Shown one piece after another: positions 24,839-37,399 of a stretch of DNA of 64,000 nt. Positions within the stretch are counted from its first letter, which is position 1. Every line of letters begins with the position of its first letter. The notes below the pieces were generated by a model. That model was not told the origin of the DNA, searched no databases, and was given only the letters and a program-made list of their open reading frames with translations. A program made the position numbers and the translations under genes. Source of the DNA: Taenia hydatigena (lineage: Eukaryota; Platyhelminthes; Cestoda; Cyclophyllidea; Taeniidae). The DNA is taken from assembly GCA_036345935.2 (NCBI GenBank), contig JADWOT020001399.1, positions 62,001-126,000 of the forward strand, read 5' to 3'.

Positions 24839-25213
24839 CTAGGAGCCGGTGTACTTGGTCACAGCCTTCGTGACCTTTGAAATCGCGTGCCCGGCCAACT
24901 CGCTGGGTAGCATCAGGCACACAGCAGTCTGAACCTCCATGATCGTGACTGTTGATTTCTTGTTGTAGTGCGCCGACAGACTTGACTTGGTGGCGATCCC
25001 CTCGAAGATGTCATTCACAAAGTAGTTAATGATCTGCAACGCCTTCGACGAGAGCTCGTGCTCGATGCCCTGGCGCAACGCTTTGTAGATATAGATGGCG
25101 TAGCTGTCCTTTCGCCTCCTCTTCTTAGTCTTGTCCATCTTCGGCGCCTTTACCTTCGACGCTTTCTTTGTGGCCTTACCTGCCAGTACTTTAGAGTCAG
25201 ATATTGAATGCAC
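24839..25213 (-). pseudogene. Histone H2B copy with lost start codon
   Basis: Intronless H2B-like sequence with a Lys-rich tail ([14 protein letters not shown]), the basic patch [15 protein letters not shown], then [25 protein letters not shown] and the C-terminal [11 protein letters not shown]2B is a core nucleosome protein. The open frame has no ATG: it runs up to a GTG, and the position where H2B should start reads ATA (25204-25202). An in-frame TAG lies upstream. Several normally invariant residues are changed, such as the Arg of DIFERIA to Gly, and the loop before SSKA is one residue short. I see no histone 3' stem-loop after the stop. Composition is GC-richer than the surroundings, as expected for a histone gene or recent copy. 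Inference: a decaying histone copy. A variant with a non-AUG or spliced-leader start remains possible. Confidence 0.75.
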
Positions 25214-25259
25214 GGGATTTGTTTCCTTATGTTCTCCTGTTTTCTAGAGAGGAATGCTA

Positions 25260-26949
25260 CCCTCCTTCCAAATACATTACAACAACCACATTTCGAGGGT
25301 TATGACGGAGCGGATATTCTCACCAGATTTCATCTGCCACCTAAGCGGACATATAAAATCTTGTATGAACTCACTTTGAGGCAAACCACACTTAGATTTG
25401 CGACACCGTTGTTTCCTGCACGAATCACAACCATGTCTAAGTAATGCGGTCCATTGCGTTTTCATTCGGTCTCACGTTGTATTATCTGCCTGCTCCCGAC
25501 GTTAACTATGCACATTACCTAATTCTCCGTTCACTTTACTACCTCAATTAACCACATCAAGGGTAATTGCCCTACAATAGGTCAACTGAACCTCTTTCTC
25601 TCTAATCAAAACTCTCACGAATGGTCAATCTTATCACCGCCATATGCAATAAAATCGAGTCAAAAGCAACTGCATCCACCAATAACACCCCATGGTCGCA
25701 TGAAATCGGTGAGCGTACCACGAAGTCAACATCGTTAAAATGGAGCCGTTGGAACATTAAAAGGTTACGTATTGCATCACAAGTCACCGCTGTCGGAGCG
25801 GTAGAATATCCGAAATCGAGGGCCACAGAAAGATGAGAAACAGTAACGCAGTCAATGCAAACAGAGTCATCCTCTTTTTCCGGGGCGTTCCTGACCCCAA
25901 GCCAGCACTTGACTAGGCATTTACCTTCAAAAATGGTCACTTTTTAAGAATCTGCTGGCGCATCCAGCCACCGCCTGCATCACATGCATGCAGCAAACTT
26001 AACGTTTTGTCTTAGACCGGCCACATGCTCCTCGTCATCAACTCCCACACGGTAAGTTACAAACATTGGCTACTTCGCACCATGTTATCACATTAATGTA
26101 CGCTGGTAACCCCAATAAACCTCCTCTCCTCCTCTTCTTCCTCTTTTCCTCCTTGTAAATCTTGGATGCCACACTGCCAACAATAAGCAAATTCCAAAGC
26201 ATCTAAGCCATCGAGTTGGCCAGCGATTTTGCTTTTAAAATAGGCAGACACCAACAGGGAGTCGCCATGGCAGGCTTCTCCATCCACTCGAATTCACGGA
26301 AGGTACAATCTACCAGCGACATCCCTTAACTGGTGATACTGAAAAGTGAAGCTACGTTTTCTAACATCAATGGCCTTAACTCAAAACTGTACTCCCATCA
26401 GTCCGTGAAAAAGCCAAATCCCATTCAAATAACCATCATAGAACCGCACTTTTGACTGGCGCAACGCTTCTTATCAGCAACTTGCAGACCACTGCTGTAA
26501 AACGAGCAAACAAACGGGCCCGGAAAAATGCAATTTAGCCTAAGCTGAAGTGGTAAGTAGGAGGAAAACCGATTAAGTTTATTCAAAATTTATTCCATAA
26601 CAAAGCAGCCTACCAGCTTATTATTGTTCATTCTTGTCTTTTGCTCTCAATTTGCTCCCTTTTCCATGTCTACTCATCCCTTCCAACAAATGTATTAGCT
26701 ATTCCAGCGCGAGTATCATCGTCTTAGCCTGTCAAATTTCCCTAAACATGTGGGAGCCTACTAATAGGACTCAATGATAATGAAAAAATGGCAGCTATGC
26801 AGCCCTAAAAAATCCACCTTATGTTTGCCAACGTGCTACACATTGTGAGGAACTTCAATGGGCTAATTTTCAAATTTGCAAATACATTGCCTACAACTCG
26901 TTGCAAAGTACTCCATAAACATTTATTCGAAACAACCACAATTTGGCTG
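25260..26949. other. No gene recognised
   Basis: Upstream flank of the H2B copy. It holds overlapping short open frames on both strands (for example 25602-25940 minus and 25621-25836 plus) that share the same DNA and have no recognised domain. Confidence 0.4.
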
Positions 26950-27290
26950 GAAAGGGAAGGTAATGGCTTTCATTTGTTTTATCAGGGGGTATTGTCGTCT
27001 GGAGGGGAGCTGTTACTCACTTGCATCTTGTCTGTGTAAATCTATGTGGAACACATGCCCTTCCACCGAGTGGAGGAAAAATCATGCATTGAGGTGAGGA
27101 CGCATGAAGCGAGCATAATAAGCCTTGCAAATTAAGCTTTCCCAGCACCTAATTTACTCATACTTAGCCTCGCAGCAACAGCGTGTGCTATCACAAGGAG
27201 ACCGCTAGAGATAGCTGGGTAGAAGCATGAAGAAATTACTGGTGCTGCAATTGGGAACATGATATGCTTTCGATAATATGGCTTAATCGC
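26950..27290. repeat. Interspersed repeat, shared with 3.99-4.33 kb
   Basis: Collinear diverged partner of the block at 3.99-4.33 kb: GAGCTGTTACTCACTTG near 27.01 kb and AAGGAGACCGCT near 27.2 kb. It is followed within about 130 bases by a tRNA-Arg-like segment and the second shared block, so 26.95-27.88 kb may be a fuller copy of one composite repeat. Confidence 0.5.
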
Positions 27291-27415
27291 GGCCAGCATG
27301 AATGAGCTAATCGTAGCGAAGGTGGTTCCAATGCAGTGAACAGGACAAATGCTAACTACGCATAAAGTATTTGGAGACGAAGAAAAGGAAGCATAAGCTA
27401 CGCCACCATAGCTGC

Positions 27416-27484
27416 AAGGGAGACTCAGATCCGCAACCTTCTAGACAGGCACTAGACGCGTTATCCATTGCGCTACTAGTGATC
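27416..27484 (-). repeat. tRNA-Arg-like segment, probable SINE head
   Basis: On the minus strand there is a box A-like TAGCGCAATGGATAACGC, then a TCTAG/CTAGA stem closing a seven-base loop with central CCT (Arg-like). A degenerate T-arm follows, in which GGGTTCGAGTCCC has become GGATCTGAGTCTCC. The loop lacks the conserved T before the anticodon and the acceptor stem does not pair, so it is not a working tRNA. Confidence 0.6.
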
Positions 27485-27880
27485 CATTTGTCGTATCCTC
27501 TTGCCTTCCTGGTTTATCAATCCATCACTTTGGCTGCTAGCACTCATTTTAGTCCTTTTTGGATGGCACGGCATACCTGCTCCTCCACATCCACTCAGTA
27601 AAAGTTTGCTTCTCCATACGGACTATGTTTCGGCTCTACTGGTGTAGTCTAGCACCAAGCCACGTAAGCAGTTGCCATGCGACGCACAGCATTTGCTTCC
27701 TTTCTGTGTGTCTTTGCGAGTGCATTCGACTGAATGACAACAGCGATAGCGGCTACAAGATGAAAGTGTAAAGGCAGCATTGGCAAGAGTTCTTGAGGAT
27801 AATGGGGATGAGGCTAATATGGTAGAGGTGAGTAAATGGGTAGTGGTAGCTGATAGTTGTGCGGTGGTGGTTGCTGATTC
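27485..27880. repeat. Interspersed repeat, shared with 8.32-8.66 kb
   Basis: Diverged collinear partner of 8320-8660 (shared GGCTGCTAGCACTCAT and GTAAAGGCAGC words, then TTGAGGATAATGGGGATGAG). It follows a tRNA-Arg-like segment in the same orientation as at 8.2 kb. Confidence 0.6.
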
Positions 27881-29594
27881 CCTCCTGTAGACTAGTCGTA
27901 AGATGTAAGATGTAGCAATCCTAACCCTATCATCCTATTCACACTGGGATAAGAACTAAGTGCTCCTACTAATTGTGTTTAAGACAATCACCTGGCAATA
28001 TCATTGCCTGAAATTTCATAGCATTTAACTGCAGACATTAAAATAGCTGGTTTATTTCAATGATCAAAGTGAAGTTAAGAATTAGGGTTTTATCCTTATA
28101 ACCCTTGTGCCGCGTGCCGCAAAATGTTTAAGATGATAATGCTTTACTTCACTATAATGTATCTTCACCGAAGTCCTTGACATGTACCAATGTCTTCGTG
28201 TAACATAATAATTGCAGTTTCTTGATCTTTACAGCCTAAAACATTTAGTTTTATCAATCTTACTTGCTCAAAGAAAGCCTGATAAAGTAGAAGTAACGCC
28301 TAAATGATAATGGATCATTGGCGTAAATGTGTAGGATTTGAACTATGCCTAAGGAAAGGCAAACGTTGGCTTAAAATCGGCCACTGGCATCACAAATCAG
28401 GTTGCCGAATCAGCCCCGATTACAATTATCACTCAGAAAGAATTTACCAGCGCAAGAGCTAAACACCAAAGTATGAAACATTTAAGCCTTTTAACATCCA
28501 GCGCCACAATTTTACACTGCCCCCCTCCCAATTAAGCGCACGGGGCCAATATAAATTGCAAAGCAATTTTCTGTTCCAGCGACTTCTAGTTTTTCAACAG
28601 CCCGATTCAATTGTTTGGCTTCTCCGTCTATTCTATTTATGCACTGCATTTCACCTAGCACGTTTCTCGGCTGCTGATTTCATTGCACAATTATTCTCGT
28701 GGTCAGCAATTACCCCTAATTCCTCCGTTCACTTCTACATCCAACTTGCCATCTTTCTCTTCTGCATACTTATTTATAGCTACCGAGCACCAATACGCGT
28801 AACCCAGCGCCATCTTTTGCTTTCTTACCAAAATAAATGATTGAAAGGCCTTCAGGGACAGCACAAGACAAATATGACTGTCACATTCAAAACTAACTGC
28901 TGTAACTTATCTTAAGGGCTCTCTTACATGGTGAAGAGTTCTCTAATCACCTCTTTCCATCAACAAACCATGTATTTATTACTTTGAAGGATTTTTCTGT
29001 TTCATCCCCACAACTCTTAATTGTAAGACTAAAGGTGACGGCAAGGATTTGACAGCAAACACAAATAGCGCAATTCGTGTATTAATCAAAATGCCTGATA
29101 ATTTCCTTGCGGAAAGATTTCCTTTTGCTAAAGGACAAATGCCTAATTTCGTTTTGGCATGCAACTGCCTTTACTTCCAAATTAAATCCCATCAAACCGG
29201 CAGCTCTTTCCTGTACACCACTCGCAATTTAAATGGAGCTGTGAATATAACAATATCTGCATCGTCTACGCTGTGTTCACTCCACCGTTACTCAATTTTC
29301 GGCTCCTTCCTCAGGTCTCTTAGGTTTTAATGTAAAGCATTCCAAGGCACCAACAAGGTTTGAGGTAGAAGATGACAGCAAATGTGTAATCCTCTTTTAC
29401 GTTGAACACGCTTTTATTCTAATAGCACATAGCAAAGTATACATCCGCAGAGGTGAGTTGGAGCATCTTGTCGGTGGTCCTGTATCACAGGTAAGCAAAC
29501 GCATGATTATCACGTCCGTATTACGCTATAATCCATTTAGAAATTGGTTGCACGTATAACTGCCATCTGACCTGGTGCGACGCACAATGTTTGC
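27881..29594. other. No gene recognised
   Basis: The 94-codon open frame at 28556-28840 and the 93-codon frame at 29049-29330 on the plus strand show no domain I recognise and no splice-linked partner. The region is the 3' flank of the minus-strand zinc-finger gene. Confidence 0.4.
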
Positions 29595-29600
29595 TTTATT
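29595..29600 (-). promoter_or_regulatory. Candidate poly(A) signal of the 30 kb zinc-finger gene
   Basis: AATAAA on the minus strand, about 210 nt beyond the predicted stop codon at 29813. The hexamer is common by chance in AT-rich DNA, so support is moderate. Confidence 0.4.
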
Positions 29601-29812
29601 ATCTCAACAGACAATCCTCAGCTAATTATGCACAGACAGAGCCTTGCTCATCAGTGCTTCTTTGGTTCCATTTCAGTAGAACAACTACAATCTCTACTCA
29701 TTGGATGCCCTTACCCCATGAGGTCAACATTCGTAACGCGAATGCGTGGAAATGGCATAAGGCATACAGAAAACTTACAAGCCTTGCTGGCGTGATAGTC
29801 CATTGCCGCATT

Positions 29813-30744
29813 CTAGCCAAACAAAATATCGTGCAAGCCTGCGAATTGGAATAGACCGAGGTGAAACCATAACCACATAGAATGCGCCTGACGGACGAGA
29901 AAATACTTACATAAATGACGCATAAGCAAATGTTCTTTCATTTCCTCCAACGTCAGATATCCTGCGTTGCATTCTGGGCAGTAAAAGCACTTTTCTAAAT
30001 ACGCCGTTTTTTGAGCTGCAGCAAAGTACAATGAGGGATGGAGTTGTGGGTCGTTCACGAAAAATGCTAAAACCATTGAATAAAGTCAGAGCACATCAGA
30101 TATAATTAGGAATCGACAGACTCAAACTCACTCATGTGGGCTGCAACAAAGTGGCTGATGTATTCCTCAAATTGAGTGAATGGTTTGGAGCACACGCAGC
30201 ACGTATTGTGATTCAAGGCTATTTTAAAGTTCAAAAGAAGGAGCTTTCGCAAAAGATATTAGACAAGAATACAGGAGAGATTTCGCAGACGTCTTCACCT
30301 TTTTGATGCTGCAAGATCGTTGCAATGGTTCTGCACTTCACTGGGCAAACTGGACAATGTACATTCAAGTCAGCTAAAATGTGAAATATGCAAAATACGG
30401 TGCTAAAATTGTGCTGGTAGCTAATGAGATGGCATAGCTCAGCGGCTTTAAAAGTCGAAATCAGCTTAATCTAATCCCTAGTCAGATAAGATGGTGTCAT
30501 TCGGATGAAAGCAACGGTCAGTATGCTTAATACGGCTCATCAATCAGCAATCAAATTTAAAATTCGCATAAACATACATCATTATTTAACTTACGCACAC
30601 TTTACTCAGTTTTGATGAAGCAAAAATGAAACTGTAGGTAAAAACTGAAGGGCGCCTACCTTGATGCTCTCGAAGCATATGTGCTCTGCACGAGTTGATG
30701 TTTCTGAATTGAGCGGAGCAAATTCTACATCTGCAGTTATCCAT
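29813..30744 (-). CDS. Small four-finger C2H2 protein, one finger per exon
   Basis: Five-exon model on the minus strand: 30744-30660 (85 nt), 30373-30299 (75), 30218-30132 (87), 30066-29911 (156) and 29838-29813. The total is 429 nt, or 142 residues plus TAG. Exon 1 starts with ATG and encodes a finger with CRICSAQF and HMLREH. Exon 2 has CPVCPVKC and LQHQ, its second histidine coming from the start of exon 3. Exon 3 has CCVCSKPF and HFVAAH. Exon 4 has YCPECNAGYLTLEE and HLLMRH. Donors are gtaggc, gtgaag, gtgagt and gtaagt, with acceptors ttttag, aaatag, ttttag and cgcag. All internal boundaries are phase 1. Such fingers usually bind DNA or RNA, so a nuclear role is plausible but inferred. 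Length and sequence match no family I know. The paralogue at 55 kb has the same plan. The last exon is the least certain. Confidence 0.75.
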
Positions 30745-33700
30745 TTTAGCAGAGATGAAGATGAGATACGCGGTGCTCAGTAAAAGAGCCTACGGTACAT
30801 ATAATGCAAAGCAAAGGCGCCAACCGAATCCGTTCTTAGCTTTCCACCTAATTAAAACACAGAGGAGCATAAATGGCATAATTTGTTAATGAACTTTAGT
30901 AACGTAATAGCTGTTCGCAGTGAATCTCAATCGCTTGGACTGCATTAATATGTAGTTTTGTTATTTTCAAAGGCCTTAAGCCTTCATGCTTGTTAGTATG
31001 GAAAAGAAGTTATGCCATAAAATAAGGGAGCCATGATATTTCAATTCAGGTCATTAAAGGTTCACGTATGAGTAAGGGTGTTTGTGATAATCACCAATTC
31101 CGATACCGCGCTGTGCAAAGATGGACACTACCTGTTAAACGTAGGTCTTAGTCCCTTGAATATTCGTATTTCCCCATCTGTAATGCCAGATGGACAATAT
31201 TCATACGGTACACGAGTATTAGTGCCACCATTTTAATAGAACGCTATTTTTCGCGCCTTCACTACTACATCCTGATTGTTAAGAAGATAAGAATTGATTG
31301 GCATGGCTGGCTTGCTGGTGGCCATTGGTTGTATCAAGCCTCTTCATTTGCCCAAATAAAACTAATCGTGGATTCTGCGTGGCTTTAACTTTTACGATAC
31401 CTATTCCTGTCATTATCCTACATCGCACCCATCCTTTTCTATCCTGCCTTATCAATCGGTTCCATAACGCCTTACTCCGCAGTATTACCTCAACCTGACC
31501 ACTCGCAAGAGGGAGCCTCATACTCACCATATGCACACTGGAGAGCACCTCACGGCGTGATACATCGCATAGCGGGCTGTGCTTAATGCACACTGAAGAT
31601 GGAATATGGCCTTGACCAGAATACGGACCCGAAACCTCGACCACTAAAAACGCGAATCATACCCTTTGACTTCTAAGCCGCACCAACCAGCGGGTACCAG
31701 CTTTCCATCTTGCCTACTTTTCTTCTTCGCCAATGCTTGCCTGCGATGCGTTATTATTTTTGTGGTCGCTCTTGCGACCAAAACACGGCAGTTCTGCTGG
31801 TGAGCACTGAAAATGACTGCTGCTTACATTCACTTAGGATGTCAAACAGCAAATAAAAAAACAACGCAGTGGCCAAAGAATAGCTACACATAATCCTTTG
31901 AATTGCAGTTGCTGATTTATTAGTGAATACAGATTTAGATGGTTTACGGCATGACATCTGCTTTAGCTGCCAAAGCTCTCGGACTCATGTTTAGCTGAGC
32001 CTGAGTTCCATTAAGTAGCCTATGGATGGCTTGGGGAGTATGCTTGGGAATTCTGAGTTCTCCATCTGGTTGTTGGGAGTTGCTGTTCTTGCACTTATTG
32101 GCACCATCTTGCGATGGCCCTTCTTCCTAGTTTCTCCTTTACATATGCTGCGCGAATAATGCTTTTCTAAGGTCACTACGCGTATATGGCATGGGAGTTC
32201 GTTGACCAATGTGAATGTGGGTTTCCTTAAGGCTAACTTGCTTATATTATTATCAAATAATAGATACTCAATTTGTTTTGGGGACCATTTGAAGTACTTA
32301 CATTTTTGTGAGTAAATAAAAGCAGTATTTGCGTTTGCGCGAATTCCCTCGACGCGGGTTAGAGTTAACTGATGGATATGGCGATGGACCCCAATCCTTA
32401 TTTTGCGGCTCGCATCTGAAATCACGGGTACATCAAGGTGTATTTTTGTGCTTGTGGTTTATTCGTGTGCACTTGCTGATACATTCCTTTTATCTATTTT
32501 TGAAGACTAAATTTACCTGTTGTGAGATTAAGATGTTTGCTTATACTTTATCCTTAAAAGGTGATCTGACATGCAATAGGAAAATAAGTTCAACTTTGCA
32601 TTTATTTGGTCTTTATATTAATAACGAGTACACTTCCTATTTTTGCATATTGTTAACAAATCATCAATTGGTTTCGTGAAGTTTTACTACTAAATATGCG
32701 TAAGTAGTGGTGACAACCTAAACATGATCTGGAAATAGGTTCTGAAGCCCTTTTAAGACTTTTGTGATGTAAATTCATTGTAGCCATAATATTTTGAGAG
32801 TAAAGTCATTCTTTAGGGCTATTTCGTGTCTGCATACAAAAAGTTACGAGCTGTTTGTAGCGCTTCACTTCCGTTTTCAGATGCTTTCCTCACAGCATCT
32901 GTCCATTTTGAGGACCCGAATGCAAACGAGAGTTTTTTTCCTTTTGAACTTGGTGCAAAATGGTTCAAATATCAGCAGCCGAATCAAACCGAGCTTATAG
33001 GTGCTGAGGTTTTCTTCTTATTAAGACGAACCCACCTTACTCAATCGCCGCATTTTTAAGCTTCCGGCATTCGTGTGCCACGCAGCGCAATTGAATTAGG
33101 CTCTAATTTAATAGTTGATGAGGTGGATTCTAGGGCATGTCCAGATTAGTAGTTTTGCTTTTAGGTAAAGAGGCCGTTTCTATCTTTCATGTTGCCATAA
33201 AGCACACTAGTGCTTTATGGACCACAAAGTAGTGGTTGCGATTAAATCAGAATGTGCTAAAGGCGAACTTACGAGGGACGCATTGGCTCTGCTAAAGGAG
33301 CCTGAAACAAAAATTTATTTAAAATATGCAACATAGGCCACTATCATTATTGACCCATTCAAGATTGATCTCGCAGTTCTTTCCTTTTATCCTTGCTCTT
33401 AGTAGATGAAGTGCTGTGCTCTTTCCATTACTGATAAAGTGCAGGAAATACAGACTCACATTCACGATACATGGTGGCACATTTTAATATGAGGGCCTTT
33501 TATCCGAATCATGCCTCCACTGCTGTCACTGCGCCGGGACTTATGCTGGTAATTGGCACGATTTTACATCGCGTAGTAGCTATACATCAAGCAGCCAATG
33601 ATAGTAATGTTGCGAGGATTAAGCTTTCAGCCATGAATGCATTTATAAAAGAGCCAACTAAGTCATCTGGCTGGACAGTTGGTGAAGCGAGTTATTGTGC

Positions 33701-36700
33701 AACGTATTCACACTGAGCTGAGGTGAGAACCCGTGAGGACATGGTTTGTTTACTTCTTAATCCTGTAGTTCGCATAGTCCTAAGAGCTTGATAGCAAATC
33801 AAACAAAAATTAAGCATTTCAAACACCTTCAGGAATGGCAAGGAAGTAAAGAACGAAAGGTATTCATCATGTATGAAATTCTACTTTAACTTTTAGTAGC
33901 AATGATGAATTGAAACCGAGTCGACACTCACTAGAATTGTGCATTAGTCCGACAGGTACAATATCTCCGAAATTGTGTGGTTCTCGCGGATCAGATGCAG
34001 CAGTGTCTTGTGCGCCCTGATGATGAAGGGGAGAGGGGTCCCCTTAGCACCGCTCCACCGTGTTGATACCTCCTAGAATGCCGCTTAGGCTAAAGATCAG
34101 GCTGATCTTGGAGCACTAATAACTTGACTCTGGAAAAACAAGGCGCCAACTAAGTATTTACCGAGCTAAAGAGGCAACTATTCCAGAGAATAAATGCGTT
34201 GTTCGTTGCTTAATATTTCTACTTTACATTGAAAAATACAGTAGCTAACATTACTAAGAGGAAGGAGGTGTGGGAGTCAATTATGCCTTATTATCATAAG
34301 GATGCAGAACAACACGGAAATGCAATACACGGATATCATGCCTCAGACGTCCAACATCGCCTATATGTAGACAATAAAGGCAACACCAAAGCAGTAAATA
34401 CGCTTGAATAATTTGTTTACAAAATAGTCGTCTTTTTAACAAAAGTTGAAAAGAACGACTAAGGCTAATTTTGGCGCATAGCGCGTCAGCGGACAAGAGT
34501 AATTGTTTGTATAGTAAACAAAAACTGGAGTGTACACGTACGCATGCAACTTATTATTTCATAAATATTTGATGCTTAAGGATTGTCCTATTATGCGCAA
34601 CATTGGCGATGTTATGAAATTCACGTGCATTTCACGCCGCAAACCTATCATTTTCTGTCTTCTTCTTGAGTCGTTGCAACATGTTGTCAACCAAGGCCTG
34701 AAAATTTTGAATTCAAACTGAGAAACTTACACGGTGGAGGACGCCAATCAAGTTTGGGCAATCCCGAATCTCATCATAGTTAATTGCAGCATTCTATATG
34801 CATTAACTACAAGCATTAAAGTGTCAAATCTGATGCTATCGTTAATTGCCTAGTTCATGAAACCTTCTTGTGATCAGCGACTGCATTTGGGCATATTAGC
34901 TGGCTAGTGCTGCAACATTATTTTAGCGTTTGTCCATTGCTCAGCGCCTGTTTTGCCCTACTTTACCATCTTTAATTAGAAATCAACGCTGTTATTAGCC
35001 AAAAATTCGATGACTCAAATACATGACTAATTGAATCTTCTACGAGACCAACTCTTTTCCATCAAGCATCCATTTGCGTGAAATGTGTCACTTCGTTAGT
35101 AGGTATGAAAAATAGCAAAGAAAATGCACACTTCGTGACTCTGGTAATTTTTCTGCTCCTGCCACGTCCATACAGCAGCATTCAATCCGAGACATGTAGG
35201 AGGTCTAAAAATCGTTTGGTTTAGGTACTGCTAAGACGCTCTTCCTTTTTACTGCATTCAGCTCCCTACGGTCAATGCGCAGTCTGTTAACTGCCTCTAT
35301 TAACGTAGAGCAATCGGAAAGGCCCATGGTTTTATGGATGACTAAATGCGACCTCGAAGAGGGTGATGCAAGTGTCATTTGGGGCTGCTTTTGGCAGCTC
35401 ACCAGTCATTGGTAGTAAACGGACTACAATTACCGCTTTCATCTGCACTTATCGTCAACTAGATAGCATCAATATTAATACGTTTGCGATCAACACTGCA
35501 TTTAAGCAGTCTCTAAGTGGGCAAATGGAGTAGTGAGACATGGCGGCCTAATAGCAATACATCAGTTTAAAAATATTCAACAATATTCTTAACCTCTTCG
35601 TATAGAAATTGTCTACTTGACATTTGAGTCCATAACTGACACACAGTATCGACTGTACAGTGAAAGAGCTTGCGCCGATCCAGCAGAGGCCAAATTTTTA
35701 ACATTGCATAGATTCGCATAGATAATCATCGCAACGCCTTGCTCTGAAGTTCAGGGTGCATGTACGTACTTCGCTGACCCACAGGAGAACTACTTTACAT
35801 GCGCAGCGAAAAATACCACCAACCATGGCCCGTCAAAACTAGCTTTTATAACCAATTACCTCCTGAACCGAATTTCTGTCCCGCTGCTATTGCTGCATTT
35901 TCTGTACCAAGTGGCCTAAAATATCGCTGCTGTTAGTCTTATGAGGGCTAGCTGAGTTGCGATGCATCTGTATTAGTGATGCATGTTAGACGCAAAAGTT
36001 ACTACCAATTCACGCGAAAATTTAAATCTAGATTAAAAAATTGCAACGTGCTCACCTTTGCTTTCGAGGGGCTAAGTGGAGGTAAAGTAGGAGTATGACA
36101 CGAAATTGAGGCAAAGTGGTGTAGGACCAACTACAACGGCAGAAAGTAGGAAAGATAGGAATGGGAAATGAATGGCAATGAAGGCTGGGCCATGCTAAAA
36201 TGAGAGTTCGTTATAGATAAAGCGTGATTGAGTCAGATGCAGTATGGTCCATGCTAGTCTGATGCAGGCTATGATCTTGGCAGCATTGAATCATGCCGCA
36301 ATATAGAGTGAGACAAGTAGAGAGATGTAGGAAACTAACAAAGAGAGCGCTGGCAGACAATGAGGTCAGAGGAGGAGGCTTAGGTAAATTGAGGCTGGAT
36401 TTGGAGAAGGGAAGGCAAGTGCAGCGTAAGGGAGGCAGAGAGGCGAAATAATCTTGAGCCACTAAATTGGGAAGGTAAAAACAAGGAAACGAAGTGCAGG
36501 GAAAACCTACTCCTCTCTCTCGGTTGAAATGAATGCATAGAGCACAAACAGTGGGACATAATACAAGTTGCAATACTTGGAAGCATATAGAACCTCACAG
36601 TGTGAGGCAAAGGAAGCACTCACCGAAGGCGCGTTGCAGTGGGCACGGATAAAGGGACGTAGGAAAGAGAGCTGCGATTCCTCCACTACAGAGACTTCAC

Positions 36701-37399
36701 CAGGCCTGCTTATAGTCTAAGTACCTCGATCCTTAGTGTCTGCGAGAAATAAAGAAGGAAAGAAAGGGATTAGGCGGGTCAAATTAGAGTGCTGTTAAGT
36801 TTGACTTCAACGATAACGTATGAGACGCCTCTTAGGACGAGGAATACACAAGAGATGTGGTAGCCCTACTGTCCTCTCCTTTTCTACTTTACTCAAGCCT
36901 GTCATAATCCATTTGAGGTGTCTAGTCTGCTCTCTTCTGTCCACGTGCAACCTAGTCAATTCTGGTCCTGCATACCGTGCTGGAGTGCTCCTGCAGTAGA
37001 ATACACATTGAACAAGTTATTATTATTACCTCAACAAGCATCACACTGGTGCTACTTATTGAGCGGATGTAAGGGCATGGAAGTAACATGCAAAGCAAGC
37101 GTGGTACAGGGTAGGAGTTGATTGGAGAAGTCGGCGTATCACCCCTAAGGATTACCAGTCAGGTAACGACGTCACATTTTTGATGCCTGTTTCTTCTCTG
37201 CCTGGCAGAATTACTTCTTTGCACTGCTAATTCACACGAATGCACATCTTGAAGAGACAAAGGAATGATTGAGAGAAGGGCAAAGCGAAGAGAAGCCGAG
37301 GGCAAGGAGATTCGGAGATTACACATGTCTGCCTTAAGCTGACCCTGCACAGCGCCGTGTTGTAGTATTCTGCATTTCTTCCCCTCTTTCTCCCATCTA
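30745..37399. other. No gene confidently recognised
   Basis: About 6.6 kb. The longest open frames are 144 codons (31991-32425, minus), 121 codons (31279-31644, minus), and 81 and 77 codons on the plus strand at 33471 and 32826. None shows a motif I can name. A purine-rich, low-complexity plus strand around 36.1-36.5 kb explains the Leu/Ser/Pro-rich open frames on the opposite strand there. Confidence 0.35.
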
